Part shown: positions 1-7,482 of the stretch, piece after piece
How the letters are laid out: the number at the start of each line of letters is the position of its first letter
Numbering within the stretch: the first letter of the stretch is position 1
NCBI GenBank assembly: GCA_002070755.1
Contig: MWDY01000250.1
Span: 1-21,657 of the forward strand
DNA: 21,657 nt
Direction of reading: 5' to 3'
From: Spirochaetes bacterium ADurb.Bin110
Lineage (GTDB): Bacteria; Spirochaetota; Spirochaetia; Treponematales; Rectinemataceae
Position numbers and translations under genes: made by a program
Notes under the pieces: model-generated
What the model saw: the letters and a program-made list of their open reading frames with translations, nothing else
Database searches by the model: none
What the model was told of the DNA's origin: nothing

Positions 1-1
1 T

Positions 2-1330
2 CTTCAAGAATCATATCCCGAATGCAAGACATTCATCATTATGGCAGATGGCAACGAAATAAGCACCAGTTGGGAAAACAGCGGCCTTGAATCTCCGGAT
101 GTCCTTTTCGAGCGCACTTTTGCATGGTTTCAGAAAAATTGCCTAGAATATGATACCCTTACTCCTAATCAACTCCATAAAACCACAAAACCCAATAGGA
201 TAATATATTTTTCTCAATGCTATTCACAGCGGTTTAAGGAATATTGCAGAAAGACAATCAATCGATTGCCCATTGAAAATCAAGAGCATATTCAAATTTC
301 TAAGCAATCTGTATTAGATCATCCACTTGTACATATTCTTTATCAAAAATTGAACTATGCCTCCGCTATGATAGCGCTTTTTAGGGGTGATAAATCGAGA
401 AAGAAAGCCTCTATCGATGATATATGGAAAGCTCAATGCGGGGATCTTTTTTGGATTGGCCCCACCGGTGGAATCCTAGTTCCAGAAGCAAGGCTAGGTG
501 CTTTTTCCTCGCTTATAGAGGCTGAAAAAACAATACGGCAGAGCAGATTTCACTCGTATCTATCATTTGACGATCTCAATTTCGATGGCTTAAAGGAAGC
601 AATATTTCAATCTTCTGTTTATAATTGCTATTTGCAATCGGAATTTGCCTCTGTAAGCGAACTCGACTCTATAAAGACAGGGACAAACTATGCCTGTGGA
701 TGGAATGACGATCAATGCTCGACAGGCTGCTTCAAAGATTACATAAGCACCAAAGGAAGCTTCGAAAGAAATTCTATAGCAATAGAGCATTGGAGCATGG
801 TGGAAAATCCAAAAGAAGAGTCGACCGTTCTTTTTCGCAGAGAATTTTCAGATAGATCTGATGGCCGATTTTTAATGCTTGTTTGTAGAAAGACCTATCG
901 ATTTAGAAATGACTTTTTCAGTATAGATTACGAATTGAGCAATAAGAATACAGAAGCTTGCCTATTTCGCTTTTGTACGAATTCTGAGATTATTGCCACC
1001 CCGGTTTTTGAGGATCATAGGATTGAATTAATACATCATCGAGAGAGCAAAATCTTAGATTTCAAATCACAAGTCTCCTTCGAAATGGTCGATGGTATCG
1101 GGCTTAGCAATCTTAGAAAAGCAGAGAGAGTGTTAATCCGTTCCGATTTGCCATTTTCACTGTTTGCAAAATCAAATTTTTTGCAAAAACCTGCAGTCTC
1201 TGCACAAGTTTTGAATGTTCCACCAGATTCTCTGATGTTTGAAGGCTTTTCGATCAATATTGGATGGGACTTATCTATTCCTCCCGAAGGAACAGTCTTT
1301 TTTTCTCTCTCTGTCCATCTGGAGCATTGA
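2..1330 (+). CDS. GH57-family glucanotransferase/amylase-like protein, 5' end cut by window
   Basis: The reading frame is open from base 2, so the gene starts upstream and the ATG at 41 is internal. The first visible stretch (MADGNEIS...W, then a FERTFAWFQ segment) resembles the DGExxGxW region of GH57 4-alpha-glucanotransferases, the part of the catalytic domain that carries a conserved Asp. Next comes a helical region ending in AQCGDLFWIGPTGG and a LIEAEKTIR helix (about residues 130-166 counted from base 41), matching the AQCNDxYWHGxFGG block of the central domain (DUF1925-like). A beta-rich C-terminal domain begins at FDGLKEA (residue 179) and resembles DUF1926. Members of this family transfer or hydrolyse alpha-1,4-glucan chains in the cytoplasm. 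The motif reads DGN where relatives have DGE, so activity is uncertain. Family is fairly sure from remembered motifs; substrate is not. Confidence 0.7.
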   Translation, partial: LQESYPECKTFIIMADGNEISTSWENSGLESPDVLFERTFAWFQKNCLEYDTLTPNQLHKTTKPNRIIYFSQCYSQRFKEYCRKTINRLPIENQEHIQISKQSVLDHPLVHILYQKLNYASAMIALFRGDKSRKKASIDDIWKAQCGDLFWIGPTGGILVPEARLGAFSSLIEAEKTIRQSRFHSYLSFDDLNFDGLKEAIFQSSVYNCYLQSEFASVSELDSIKTGTNYACGWNDDQCSTGCFKDYISTKGSFERNSIAIEHWSMVENPKEESTVLFRREFSDRSDGRFLMLVCRKTYRFRNDFFSIDYELSNKNTEACLFRFCTNSEIIATPVFEDHRIELIHHRESKILDFKSQVSFEMVDGIGLSNLRKAERVLIRSDLPFSLFAKSNFLQKPAVSAQVLNVPPDSLMFEGFSINIGWDLSIPPEGTVFFSLSVHLEH

Positions 1331-1340
1331 GGAATTAGTC

Positions 1341-1354
1341 GATATATATATATC
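1341..1354. repeat. perfect 14-bp AT-dinucleotide palindrome
   Basis: GATATATATATATC is its own reverse complement and contains six AT units. It lies in the 80-base gap between the GH57-like gene and murC. It may mark an AT-rich promoter or a slippage-prone spacer, but I cannot place clear -35 and -10 boxes around it. Confidence 0.5.
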
Positions 1355-1410
1355 TTAAATCCAACAGGGTCTTGAGGTTCAAAGATGAATTTCTTTAAAA
1401 TGGGAGAATA

Positions 1411-2958
1411 ATGGAGATGACTCAATTTCCTGAAAAGCTGCAAGGCCTTCATATTCACCTTGTGGGTGCAAAAGGCACTGGGATGACTGCACTTGCAGAG
1501 ATATTAAAAAAGCGAGGCGCAATCCTTACAGGTAGCGATGTGGCTGATGTGTTCTATACTGATAGTATTCTACACTCGCTTGGTATAGAGCTTTTTGAGA
1601 ACTTCGACAAGAAGAATTTACCCCTTAGCACTGATATTGTAATTCACTCTGCAGCATATTCGCGCGAAGGAAATCCTGAGCTTAAGGCAGCTACATATCG
1701 AGGTATACCTATATTCAGCTATCCTGAAGTACTTGGAGCTCTTTCCTTGAATAGTAGGTCTGCTGGCATAGCTGGTGTTAACGGTAAAACTACGACAGCT
1801 GCTTTGTCGGGCATAATCATAAAAGCATTGGGATTGCCTGCAACAGTGCTAGCCGGTTCTGCGATTTCTAATTTTAACGATCGATGTACTTTAGTCCAGG
1901 GAGATGCTTTTTTTGTCGCTGAGACTTGTGAGTACCGCAAACATTTTCTCAACTTCAAGCCTACTTGGATTGTGCTTACATCAGTTGAAAGCGATCATCA
2001 GGATTACTTTCCGACATACGAAAGCATACGCGATGCATTTGTGGAGTATGTCCTTAGTCTTCCTCTCAATGGTGTTCTAATCTTTTGCGCTGATCAGAAG
2101 GGCGCTGTAGAGGTTGCAGACATTGTCCTACAAAAACGAAAAGATATCAAATATGTAGAGTACGGTTTTTTAGCTCATGGAAAATACAGAATTCGCAATT
2201 TTCAGACCAAGGCGGGGACTAATACCTTTATCCTAGGAGAGAATTCTTTTCCGATAAGGATTCATTTGCCGGGGAAGCATCTGGTCCAGGATGCGGTTGC
2301 AGCAATCGCTCTTGTCGAGCAGATATATGAAACGGACAAATCGAAATCGTTTGGGGAATCTGAGTGGAGTTCCATAGTTGAAGCATTGGCGAGTTTTAGG
2401 GGTTCGAAGCGACGCAGTGAGATAATAGGGGAGTACGAAAAGATCCTTATCATGGATGATTATGGGCACCATCCAACAGCAATTAAGACTACAATTGAAG
2501 GAATAAAAAAATTCTGGCCTCATAGAAGGCTTGTGGTTGATTTTATGTCCCATACCTATACAAGGACAATTGCACTGCAAGACGACTTCGTTTCTTCTCT
2601 AGATAATGCAGACTCCATCTTGTTACACAAGATATATGCTTCAGCGCGTGAACAGCCAGTCTCAGGGTTCAGCGGCAAAACTCTCTATGAGAAGCTTTGC
2701 GAGCATCGTCCTGAACTTTTTCAAATAGACTTAGAAAAAGATAGCAGGGAAAAGATAATTACCTACTATAAGAATAAGACCAGAGAAGATAATAAAGGCT
2801 TTATTGCCTATTCCTACGAGCCCTTGGAAGCACTGGATGCTCTTGCTAATCTATTGCAACCAGGTGATATTTTTCTGACATTAGGTGCTGGTGATAATTG
2901 GAAACTCGCTAAGGCTCTTGCTGAGAGATTGGATAAAAAACCAGCAACATCAAAGTAA
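1411..2958 (+). CDS. murC: UDP-N-acetylmuramate--L-alanine ligase-type Mur ligase
   Basis: This 515-residue protein has the three-domain Mur ligase plan. The N-terminal Rossmann segment reads HLVGAKGTGMTALAE (about 15-29). The ATP loop is GVNGKTTT (122-129). Central residues ETCEYRKHF (171-179) and SVESDHQDYF (191-200) follow, and the C-terminal domain has DDYGHHPT (349-356) and a SHTYTRT segment. MurC adds L-alanine to UDP-MurNAc in the cytoplasm, the first peptide step of peptidoglycan synthesis. The ATP loop has Val-Asn where most MurC proteins have Thr-His; Asn at that place is usual in MurE and MurD. The ETCEY form resembles the EACEY form I recall from clostridial MurC. The closest alternative is Mpl, the murein tripeptide ligase. 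The ATG follows a GGGAG box at suitable distance. The gene stands alone, outside a division cluster. Family sure; MurC rather than Mpl likely. Confidence 0.8.
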   Translation: MEMTQFPEKLQGLHIHLVGAKGTGMTALAEILKKRGAILTGSDVADVFYTDSILHSLGIELFENFDKKNLPLSTDIVIHSAAYSREGNPELKAATYRGIPIFSYPEVLGALSLNSRSAGIAGVNGKTTTAALSGIIIKALGLPATVLAGSAISNFNDRCTLVQGDAFFVAETCEYRKHFLNFKPTWIVLTSVESDHQDYFPTYESIRDAFVEYVLSLPLNGVLIFCADQKGAVEVADIVLQKRKDIKYVEYGFLAHGKYRIRNFQTKAGTNTFILGENSFPIRIHLPGKHLVQDAVAAIALVEQIYETDKSKSFGESEWSSIVEALASFRGSKRRSEIIGEYEKILIMDDYGHHPTAIKTTIEGIKKFWPHRRLVVDFMSHTYTRTIALQDDFVSSLDNADSILLHKIYASAREQPVSGFSGKTLYEKLCEHRPELFQIDLEKDSREKIITYYKNKTREDNKGFIAYSYEPLEALDALANLLQPGDIFLTLGAGDNWKLAKALAERLDKKPATSK

Positions 2959-2983
2959 TTGAAGTATTAGGAGAGCAAAAACA

Positions 2984-3850
2984 ATGAAGAGCATGACTGG
3001 ATTTGCCCATAGTCCAATATTGGAAAAGGATTTTCAAGGCACTCTTACGCTCAAATCTTACAATAATCGTTTCTTGGACATATTAGTTTTTCTTCCACCA
3101 TCTGCATCTCAAATTGAGCCCTTGATTAGAGATTATTTAGGATCTCGCATACTTCGAGGCAAGATCGAGTGTACTCTTAAGTTAAGAAAAATAGAGCTCT
3201 CACTTGAAGATATTGAGCTTCAATTTCAAGCAGCCGCGCTCCTTTCGGAACAATTGCGCAAGCTTGCTGAAGCATGCAGTATAAAAAAGGACTTATCGCT
3301 CGACCTCATAACAAAATTCCCTGGCATTGTCGATATGAACACAGAGATTGATGAGAATAGCTTTTGGCCTATATTGATGCCAATTCTTGAAGAAACTTGG
3401 CAAGAATTTGAGGAGAGTCGAATTCGAGAAGGTAAAGCCACAGAAGAGAATATAAGAGGACAGCTTCAAAGATTGAAATCGAAGCTTAATGAAATAGAAC
3501 TTCAAGCCGGCTCGCTCGAGAATATAGTGCATGACCAGATTGTAACTAGATTCAAAGAATTATTATCCGAGACCTATGATGAAAGCCGCGTTCTTCAGGA
3601 AGTTGCGGTGCAACTTGTTCGCCTTACTATCAATGAAGAAATTGGCCGGCTTAGAGCCCACATCGATGCCTTCGAATTGATGGCTAAGGAACCTGCTTGT
3701 GGCAAGAAACTAGATTTTCTATGCCAAGAGATGAATAGGGAAATCAATACAATAGGCTCAAAAAGCATGCTTGTCTCGGTATCTCATGCGGTAGTCGAGA
3801 TGAAAGACGCTCTCGAGAACATTAGAGAGCAGCTCAGAAATGTGGAGTAA
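2984..3850 (+). CDS. yicC: YicC/YloC-family endoribonuclease
   Basis: The 288-residue protein opens with MKSMTGFA, the near-invariant start of the YicC family, followed by a segment like the family's VE.KS.N.R.LD (here LKSYNNRFLDI). It ends with the conserved DUF1732 block: CQEMNREINTIGSKS followed by VVEMKDALENIREQLRNVE. The length is normal for the family (about 290). YicC proteins are reported to be RNA endonucleases acting on RNA in the cytoplasm. The start is set by TAGGAGAG, 8-9 bases ahead of the ATG. Its 3' end overlaps or abuts the next small kinase-like gene, suggesting co-transcription. Family assignment is confident; the target RNAs cannot be read from sequence. Confidence 0.9.
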   Translation: MKSMTGFAHSPILEKDFQGTLTLKSYNNRFLDILVFLPPSASQIEPLIRDYLGSRILRGKIECTLKLRKIELSLEDIELQFQAAALLSEQLRKLAEACSIKKDLSLDLITKFPGIVDMNTEIDENSFWPILMPILEETWQEFEESRIREGKATEENIRGQLQRLKSKLNEIELQAGSLENIVHDQIVTRFKELLSETYDESRVLQEVAVQLVRLTINEEIGRLRAHIDAFELMAKEPACGKKLDFLCQEMNREINTIGSKSMLVSVSHAVVEMKDALENIREQLRNVE

Positions 3851-3857
3851 AATAGGT

Positions 3858-4376
3858 ATGGGTATCATTGCGATATCGGGGAAATCAGGCTGCGGCAACT
3901 CAACCGTGCTACATTTGGTTGCTGAGAAACTTGGTTACGAACCAGTGAATTACACTTTTCGCAGGATGGCAGCAGACATGGGGATAAGCTTTGAAGAGCT
4001 ACATAAGAAAGCGCAGGAAAGCCTCGAATATGATCGCAGACTAGACGAGCATCAGGTTATGCTGGCGCGAAAAGGCAATACCGTGATAGGTTCTAGACTG
4101 GCGATCTGGATGCTGCCTGAGGCTGATCTAAAAGTCTATCTCAAGGCTAGCCATGCTATACGTGTTAAGAGAATCCATGCAAGAGAAGGCGGTGATATCG
4201 AAGCAATAGATCGTTTTACCAAAGAAAGAGATGCGAAGGATAGGGGCCGATATCTTGCACTTTACAATATCGATATCGATGATATCTCTAGTGCTCATCT
4301 TGTAATAGACACTGAGCGATGGGCTGCAACCCAGGTTGCCGATATCATAGTAGACGCATACCATCTTATTCATTGA
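3858..4376 (+). CDS. cytidylate-kinase-like P-loop protein with altered Walker A
   Basis: This 172-residue protein resembles the short archaeal-type cytidylate kinase family (Cytidylate_kin2/AAA_18), which phosphorylates CMP/dCMP. The start MGIIAISG fits the first beta strand. The P-loop is GKSGCGNST (residues 8-16), with Asn at position 14 where GxxGxGK[ST] has its catalytic Lys; a Lys sits instead at position 9. Later blocks look family-like: GSRLAIWML, LKVYLKAS, and an ERDAKDRGRYLALYNIDIDD lid-type segment. I chose ATG 3858, with GGAG at 3844-3847, over the in-frame ATG at 3840, because the fold begins there; with 3840 it would overlap yicC by 11 bases. A standard cytidylate kinase lies at 16572, so this copy may have another substrate or a non-catalytic role. 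The Asn may be shared by related bacteria, which I cannot check. Confidence 0.7.
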   Translation: MGIIAISGKSGCGNSTVLHLVAEKLGYEPVNYTFRRMAADMGISFEELHKKAQESLEYDRRLDEHQVMLARKGNTVIGSRLAIWMLPEADLKVYLKASHAIRVKRIHAREGGDIEAIDRFTKERDAKDRGRYLALYNIDIDDISSAHLVIDTERWAATQVADIIVDAYHLIH

Positions 4377-4386
4377 GGTGACCCAC

Positions 4387-5208
4387 ATGGAAGCGACCTC
4401 TATAAAAAAGCGAATTGCCTTTGTAACTGGCGCAACCAGTGGACTCGGCCTTGCGATTTCAAAATCGCTGCTTGACATTGGATATATTGTCTATGGAGCC
4501 GGACGTCGCCAGCAACCCCCTGATCTGCCTCAAGATTTTATATATGTGCCAACCGATGTTGCGCTCGATGAATCAGTAAACAAGAGCAGAGATTTTGTGC
4601 TTTCTCAGCAAAGTCACATTGATCTTCTGGTATGCGCTGCAGGCTTTGGCATAAGCGGATCGATTGAGGATACTCCTATCGATTTAGCAAAATCTCAGTT
4701 TGATGTGAATTTCTTTGGCACTGCGAGAGTAGTATCTGCTTTCTTGCCTAGTATGCGTCAACAGGGCATGGGGAGGATCATTATTGTTGGCTCTATAGCA
4801 GGAAAGACCGGAATGCCTTTCCAAGCTTACTATTCTGCAAGCAAATTTGCTCTCGAGGGTTTTGTAGAATCGTTGAGGTATGAGGTACGCAGATTCAACA
4901 TCGAAGCCTGCATTGTGGAGCCAGGCGATTTCAAGACTGGGTTTACTGCTTCCAGAAAGAAGATCATAACGCCCGAAAGTCCCTACTATGATCAATTTGA
5001 AAGAGTAATAGGTGTACAGGAACATGATGAGATAAATGGATTGGATCCAGCGAAATTGGGCAAAAAGATTGCTGGATTGGCTGTATCGAGGCGCTTTCCT
5101 GCCCGCTTAACAATAGGACCATTGTTTGAGCGGTTTGCAGTATGGATTCGAAGACTCATTCCTGATGCCTGGTTTGAAGCCTTTTATAGAATGTACTATC
5201 GTCTTTGA
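4387..5208 (+). CDS. short-chain dehydrogenase/reductase (SDR)
   Basis: A classical SDR of 273 residues. The nucleotide-binding motif is TGATSGLG (14-21), the NNAG-like motif is CAAG (83-86), the catalytic Ser is near 136 in VGSIAG, and the YxxxK pair is Tyr149/Lys153 in YYSASK, followed by VEPG (177-180). Such proteins use NAD(P)H to oxidise or reduce alcohol/carbonyl groups; the substrate is not readable. The C-terminal part has an amphipathic arginine-rich tail (AVWIRRLIPDAWFEAFYRM) that could touch membrane. GAGGTG at 4375-4380, six bases before the ATG and overlapping the upstream stop, sets the start at 4387; a GTG at 4378 is in frame but lacks its own site. It sits one base group after the kinase-like gene, so it is probably in the same transcript. 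Confidence 0.85.
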   Translation: MEATSIKKRIAFVTGATSGLGLAISKSLLDIGYIVYGAGRRQQPPDLPQDFIYVPTDVALDESVNKSRDFVLSQQSHIDLLVCAAGFGISGSIEDTPIDLAKSQFDVNFFGTARVVSAFLPSMRQQGMGRIIIVGSIAGKTGMPFQAYYSASKFALEGFVESLRYEVRRFNIEACIVEPGDFKTGFTASRKKIITPESPYYDQFERVIGVQEHDEINGLDPAKLGKKIAGLAVSRRFPARLTIGPLFERFAVWIRRLIPDAWFEAFYRMYYRL

Positions 5209-5233
5209 CATAGAGGTCTCGAGAATTATTTTT

Positions 5234-5262
5234 TTGTGCGCTATGATAAAGCCCTCTATAAT
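5234..5262 (+). promoter_or_regulatory. candidate sigma-70 type promoter for galM
   Basis: A perfect TATAAT lies at 5257-5262, with TTGTGC at 5234-5239 exactly 17 bases upstream (three of six matches to TTGACA). Transcription would begin near 5269, giving a leader of about 14 bases before galM. It lies in the only sizeable gap (74 bases) between the SDR gene and galM, consistent with a new transcription unit. Confidence 0.5.
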
Positions 5263-5275
5263 AGCATAGAGAGGG
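5252..5275 (+). promoter_or_regulatory. hairpin able to mask the galM ribosome-binding site
   Basis: CCCTCTAT (5252-5259) can pair with ATAGAG plus GG (5266-5271, 5273-5274) around the loop AATAGC, with one bulged A at 5272. The 3' arm covers much of the AGAGGGG ribosome-binding site (5270-5276). The -10 box lies inside the 5' arm, so only transcripts coming from upstream would contain the whole hairpin. Confidence 0.4.
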
Positions 5276-5282
5276 GAAAGAT

Positions 5283-6335
5283 ATGCATGTTGCGACATCA
5301 GCTATAGAAAAAAAACATTTTGGCACTCTTTCGAGCGGAGAGGAAGTTTCTTTATTCATTCTCAAGGCAGGACCTTTTCAGGCAAGTTTTACTGATTGGG
5401 GAGCAACATGGGTAAGTTTTATAATGCCTAGCAAAGAAGGCCAAAAGGACGACATATTGCTTGGTTTTTCAATGCTCTCTGGATATGTAGGAAAGCACCC
5501 ATATTTTGGTTCAACTATTGGTCGCTTTGCAAACAGGATAAGCGATGCCCAATTCGCACTTAATGGGATAGTATACAGACTCTGGAAAAACGACACTAGC
5601 AATCATCTGCATGGTGGCCGCAAAGGCTTTGATAAATATCTATGGAATCATGAATTATCAGCATTTTCTGGGGAACCAGCTATTAGATTTTCTAGAATAA
5701 GCCCTGATAGAGAAGAGGGATACCCAGGCACACTCTATGTTGAGGTTATTGCTTCTTTATCGTCTTCAGGAGAATTGCGTCTGCATTATTATGCTGAGAC
5801 AGATGAAGTGACTCCTATAAGTTTAACCAATCATGCTTATTTCAACCTTGCTGGCGAGGGGAAAGGAACCATTTTAGACCATGAGCTTGAAATGCAAGCA
5901 AGCCTGTACCTACCTGTTGATGAATATCTAATTCCAAAAGGGGAGATTTGCCCTGTAGAGGGGACAGCTCTCGATTTTAGATGCCCAAAAAGAATTGGAA
6001 GAGATATCTTAGAAGTAGGCAATGGCTATGATTTTTGCTATATTATTGACAAGGATTACTTGCCATTAAAACCTTTCGCTTTTGTATCTGAGCCATCTAC
6101 CGGTAGAAGTCTTAGTGTAGCTACCACATTGCCAGCCATTCAGTTTTATACAGGTAACAACCTAAGTGCAATAACTGGGAAAAGTGGCTCTATCTATGAC
6201 AAATATGCTGGCTTTTGTCTTGAAACAGAGATGTATCCTGATTCACCAAATCAAGAGAATTTCCCTTCTTGTTTCCTGTTTCCAAGAACGCCTTGGGAAC
6301 ATGAGACAGTATATAGATTTGATATACAATATTGA
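5283..6335 (+). CDS. galM: aldose 1-epimerase (galactose mutarotase)
   Basis: This 350-residue protein has the standard GalM landmarks. These are FxxxIGRFANRI (75-86), NHLHGG with the first catalytic His near 108, NHAYFNLAG (183-191) with the second catalytic His near 184, and FCLETEMYPDSPN (311-323) with the catalytic Glu at about 314. Most relatives read ETQ at that last site where this one reads ETE. The enzyme interconverts alpha and beta anomers of galactose or glucose in the cytoplasm, feeding the Leloir pathway or general sugar use. No signal peptide is seen and the length is normal (about 340-350). AGAGGGG lies six bases before the ATG. It has its own candidate promoter. No galK, galT or galE is in view, so it is a stand-alone copy. 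Assignment is confident. Confidence 0.92.
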   Translation: MHVATSAIEKKHFGTLSSGEEVSLFILKAGPFQASFTDWGATWVSFIMPSKEGQKDDILLGFSMLSGYVGKHPYFGSTIGRFANRISDAQFALNGIVYRLWKNDTSNHLHGGRKGFDKYLWNHELSAFSGEPAIRFSRISPDREEGYPGTLYVEVIASLSSSGELRLHYYAETDEVTPISLTNHAYFNLAGEGKGTILDHELEMQASLYLPVDEYLIPKGEICPVEGTALDFRCPKRIGRDILEVGNGYDFCYIIDKDYLPLKPFAFVSEPSTGRSLSVATTLPAIQFYTGNNLSAITGKSGSIYDKYAGFCLETEMYPDSPNQENFPSCFLFPRTPWEHETVYRFDIQY

Positions 6336-6350
6336 TGTAGGAGTTGGCGC

Positions 6351-7482
6351 ATGTTAGAAGATATTGCAAAACCAATAGAAGACATAAAAGAAGACATTCT
6401 TGAAATCTGGGGGCGTCTTTGACGCGCCTTCTATAGAACAAAAGATCTATGATCTAGAGGCTCTCACTAATGTTCCGGATTTTTGGTCAGAACAGACCAA
6501 GGCTAAGAAAACCCTCAGCGAGATAAAGACATTGAGAGATCGCTTGGAAACTTGGCAAGAACTGCATAATGATATTCTTACACTTGAGGAGATGTACGAA
6601 TTAGCACATCAGGAGGATCAGCAGGACATGGAGGCTGATCTTCAAGCTAGTCTTCAAGATATTAAGACACGTTTTGACAGAGCTGTGGTGATTGAACTGC
6701 TCTCTGGAGAGGCAGATCGAAATGACGCATATCTCACTATTCATGCTGGTTCAGGTGGTACCGAAGCATGTGATTGGGCCAGTATGCTTTATCGAATGTA
6801 TGTCCGATGGGCTGAAATGCATGATTTCAAGGTCGAGACTTTGGACTTTCTCGAAGCAGAGGGCGGTATAAAGTCAGTTACAATCCAGATTTCAGGTGAA
6901 TATGTATATGGCTATCTAAAGGGGGAGACAGGGGTTCATCGTCTGGTGAGAATTTCCCCTTTCGACGCAAACGCAAGGCGGCACACATCCTTTGCCTCTG
7001 TATCAGTAATGCCAGTTCTCGATGAATCGATCGAAATCGATATAAGACCAGAGGATATACGGATAGATACGTATCGAGCAGGCGGAGCAGGCGGGCAAAA
7101 AGTCAACAAAACAGACTCCGCAGTTAGAATTACACATTTAGCTACAGGCATTGTAGTTACATGTCAGAATGAGCGTAGTCAATATAAAAACAAGGATGTA
7201 GCTATGAGCATCCTTAAGTCAAGACTGTACGAGTATTACAGAGCAGAGCGCGATAGAGAAACTGCAAAATTTGCTGGTGAAAAAAAGGAGATCGCTTGGG
7301 GGTCTCAGATCAGGTCTTATGTTTTTCAGCCCTATACCATGGTAAAGGATCATCGGAACAAGTTTTCGGTTGGAAATGTTCAAAATGTAATGGATGGCGA
7401 CCTTGATCCATTCTTGGAAGCCTACCTTCATTGGCAATGGAAAGGGGGCACCGCTGTTGAAGAGGAAGATGAAGACATATAA
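6351..7482 (+). CDS. prfB: peptide chain release factor 2, read through a +1 programmed frameshift
   Basis: Translation starts at ATG 6351, after TAGGAG at 6338-6343, and runs 23 codons to an in-frame TGA at 6420-6422. A +1 shift at CTT (6417-6419) skips T6420 and resumes at GAC 6421, giving about 376 residues (E. coli RF2 has 365). In the joined protein the stop-recognition tripeptide SPF falls near 202-204 and the peptidyl-hydrolysis GGQ near 247-249, both almost at the E. coli positions. RF2 reads UGA and UAA and releases the finished chain in the ribosome. The frameshift is the known autoregulation: low RF2 makes UGA termination slow and lets the shift happen. A TTG at 6400 opens the second frame but is not a sensible start because it would drop the N-terminal helix. 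The 3' end overlaps the next gene by 14 bases. Confidence 0.96.
6409..6423 (+). promoter_or_regulatory. prfB +1 recoding site
   Basis: The order is GGGGG (6409-6413), CGT, slippery CTT (6417-6419), TGA (6420-6422) and C (6423). This is the same spacing as the E. coli site, in which an internal Shine-Dalgarno-like run three bases before CUU pushes the ribosome forward, and UGA followed by C is a poor terminator. The upstream frame encodes 23 residues ending IWGRL before the shift. Confidence 0.95.

Noticed and set aside
41..1330. Complete gene starting at ATG 41
   Set aside because: The frame is open to the window edge and the ATG lies inside a conserved catalytic-domain-like segment, so the gene is 5'-truncated here.
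1341..1354. AT palindrome as a phase-variable promoter
   Set aside because: Only six AT units and no flanking -35/-10 pair; such runs arise by chance in AT-rich gaps.
1411..2958. Mpl (murein tripeptide ligase) instead of MurC
   Set aside because: The ETCEY and SVESDHQDYF blocks look closer to MurC forms than to the EADEYDTAFFDKRSK form of Mpl, although this is by memory only.
4268..4285. ATCGAT-type tandem pattern in the kinase-like gene
   Set aside because: It encodes the repeated Ile-Asp of NIDIDDIS within a conserved segment; a codon effect, not a repeat element.
5209..5235. Intrinsic terminator after the SDR gene (T-run at 5229-5235)
   Set aside because: The T-run is real but the preceding GAGGTCTCGAGA has no stable stem with a proper loop.
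7394..7468. N-terminal extension of the orphan exported protein
   Set aside because: It would overlap prfB by 89 bases and place 25 residues before an otherwise clean signal peptide.
6400..7482. prfB starting at TTG 6400 without frameshift
   Set aside because: It lacks a ribosome-binding site, loses the N-terminal helix, and a perfect programmed frameshift site explains the interrupted frame.
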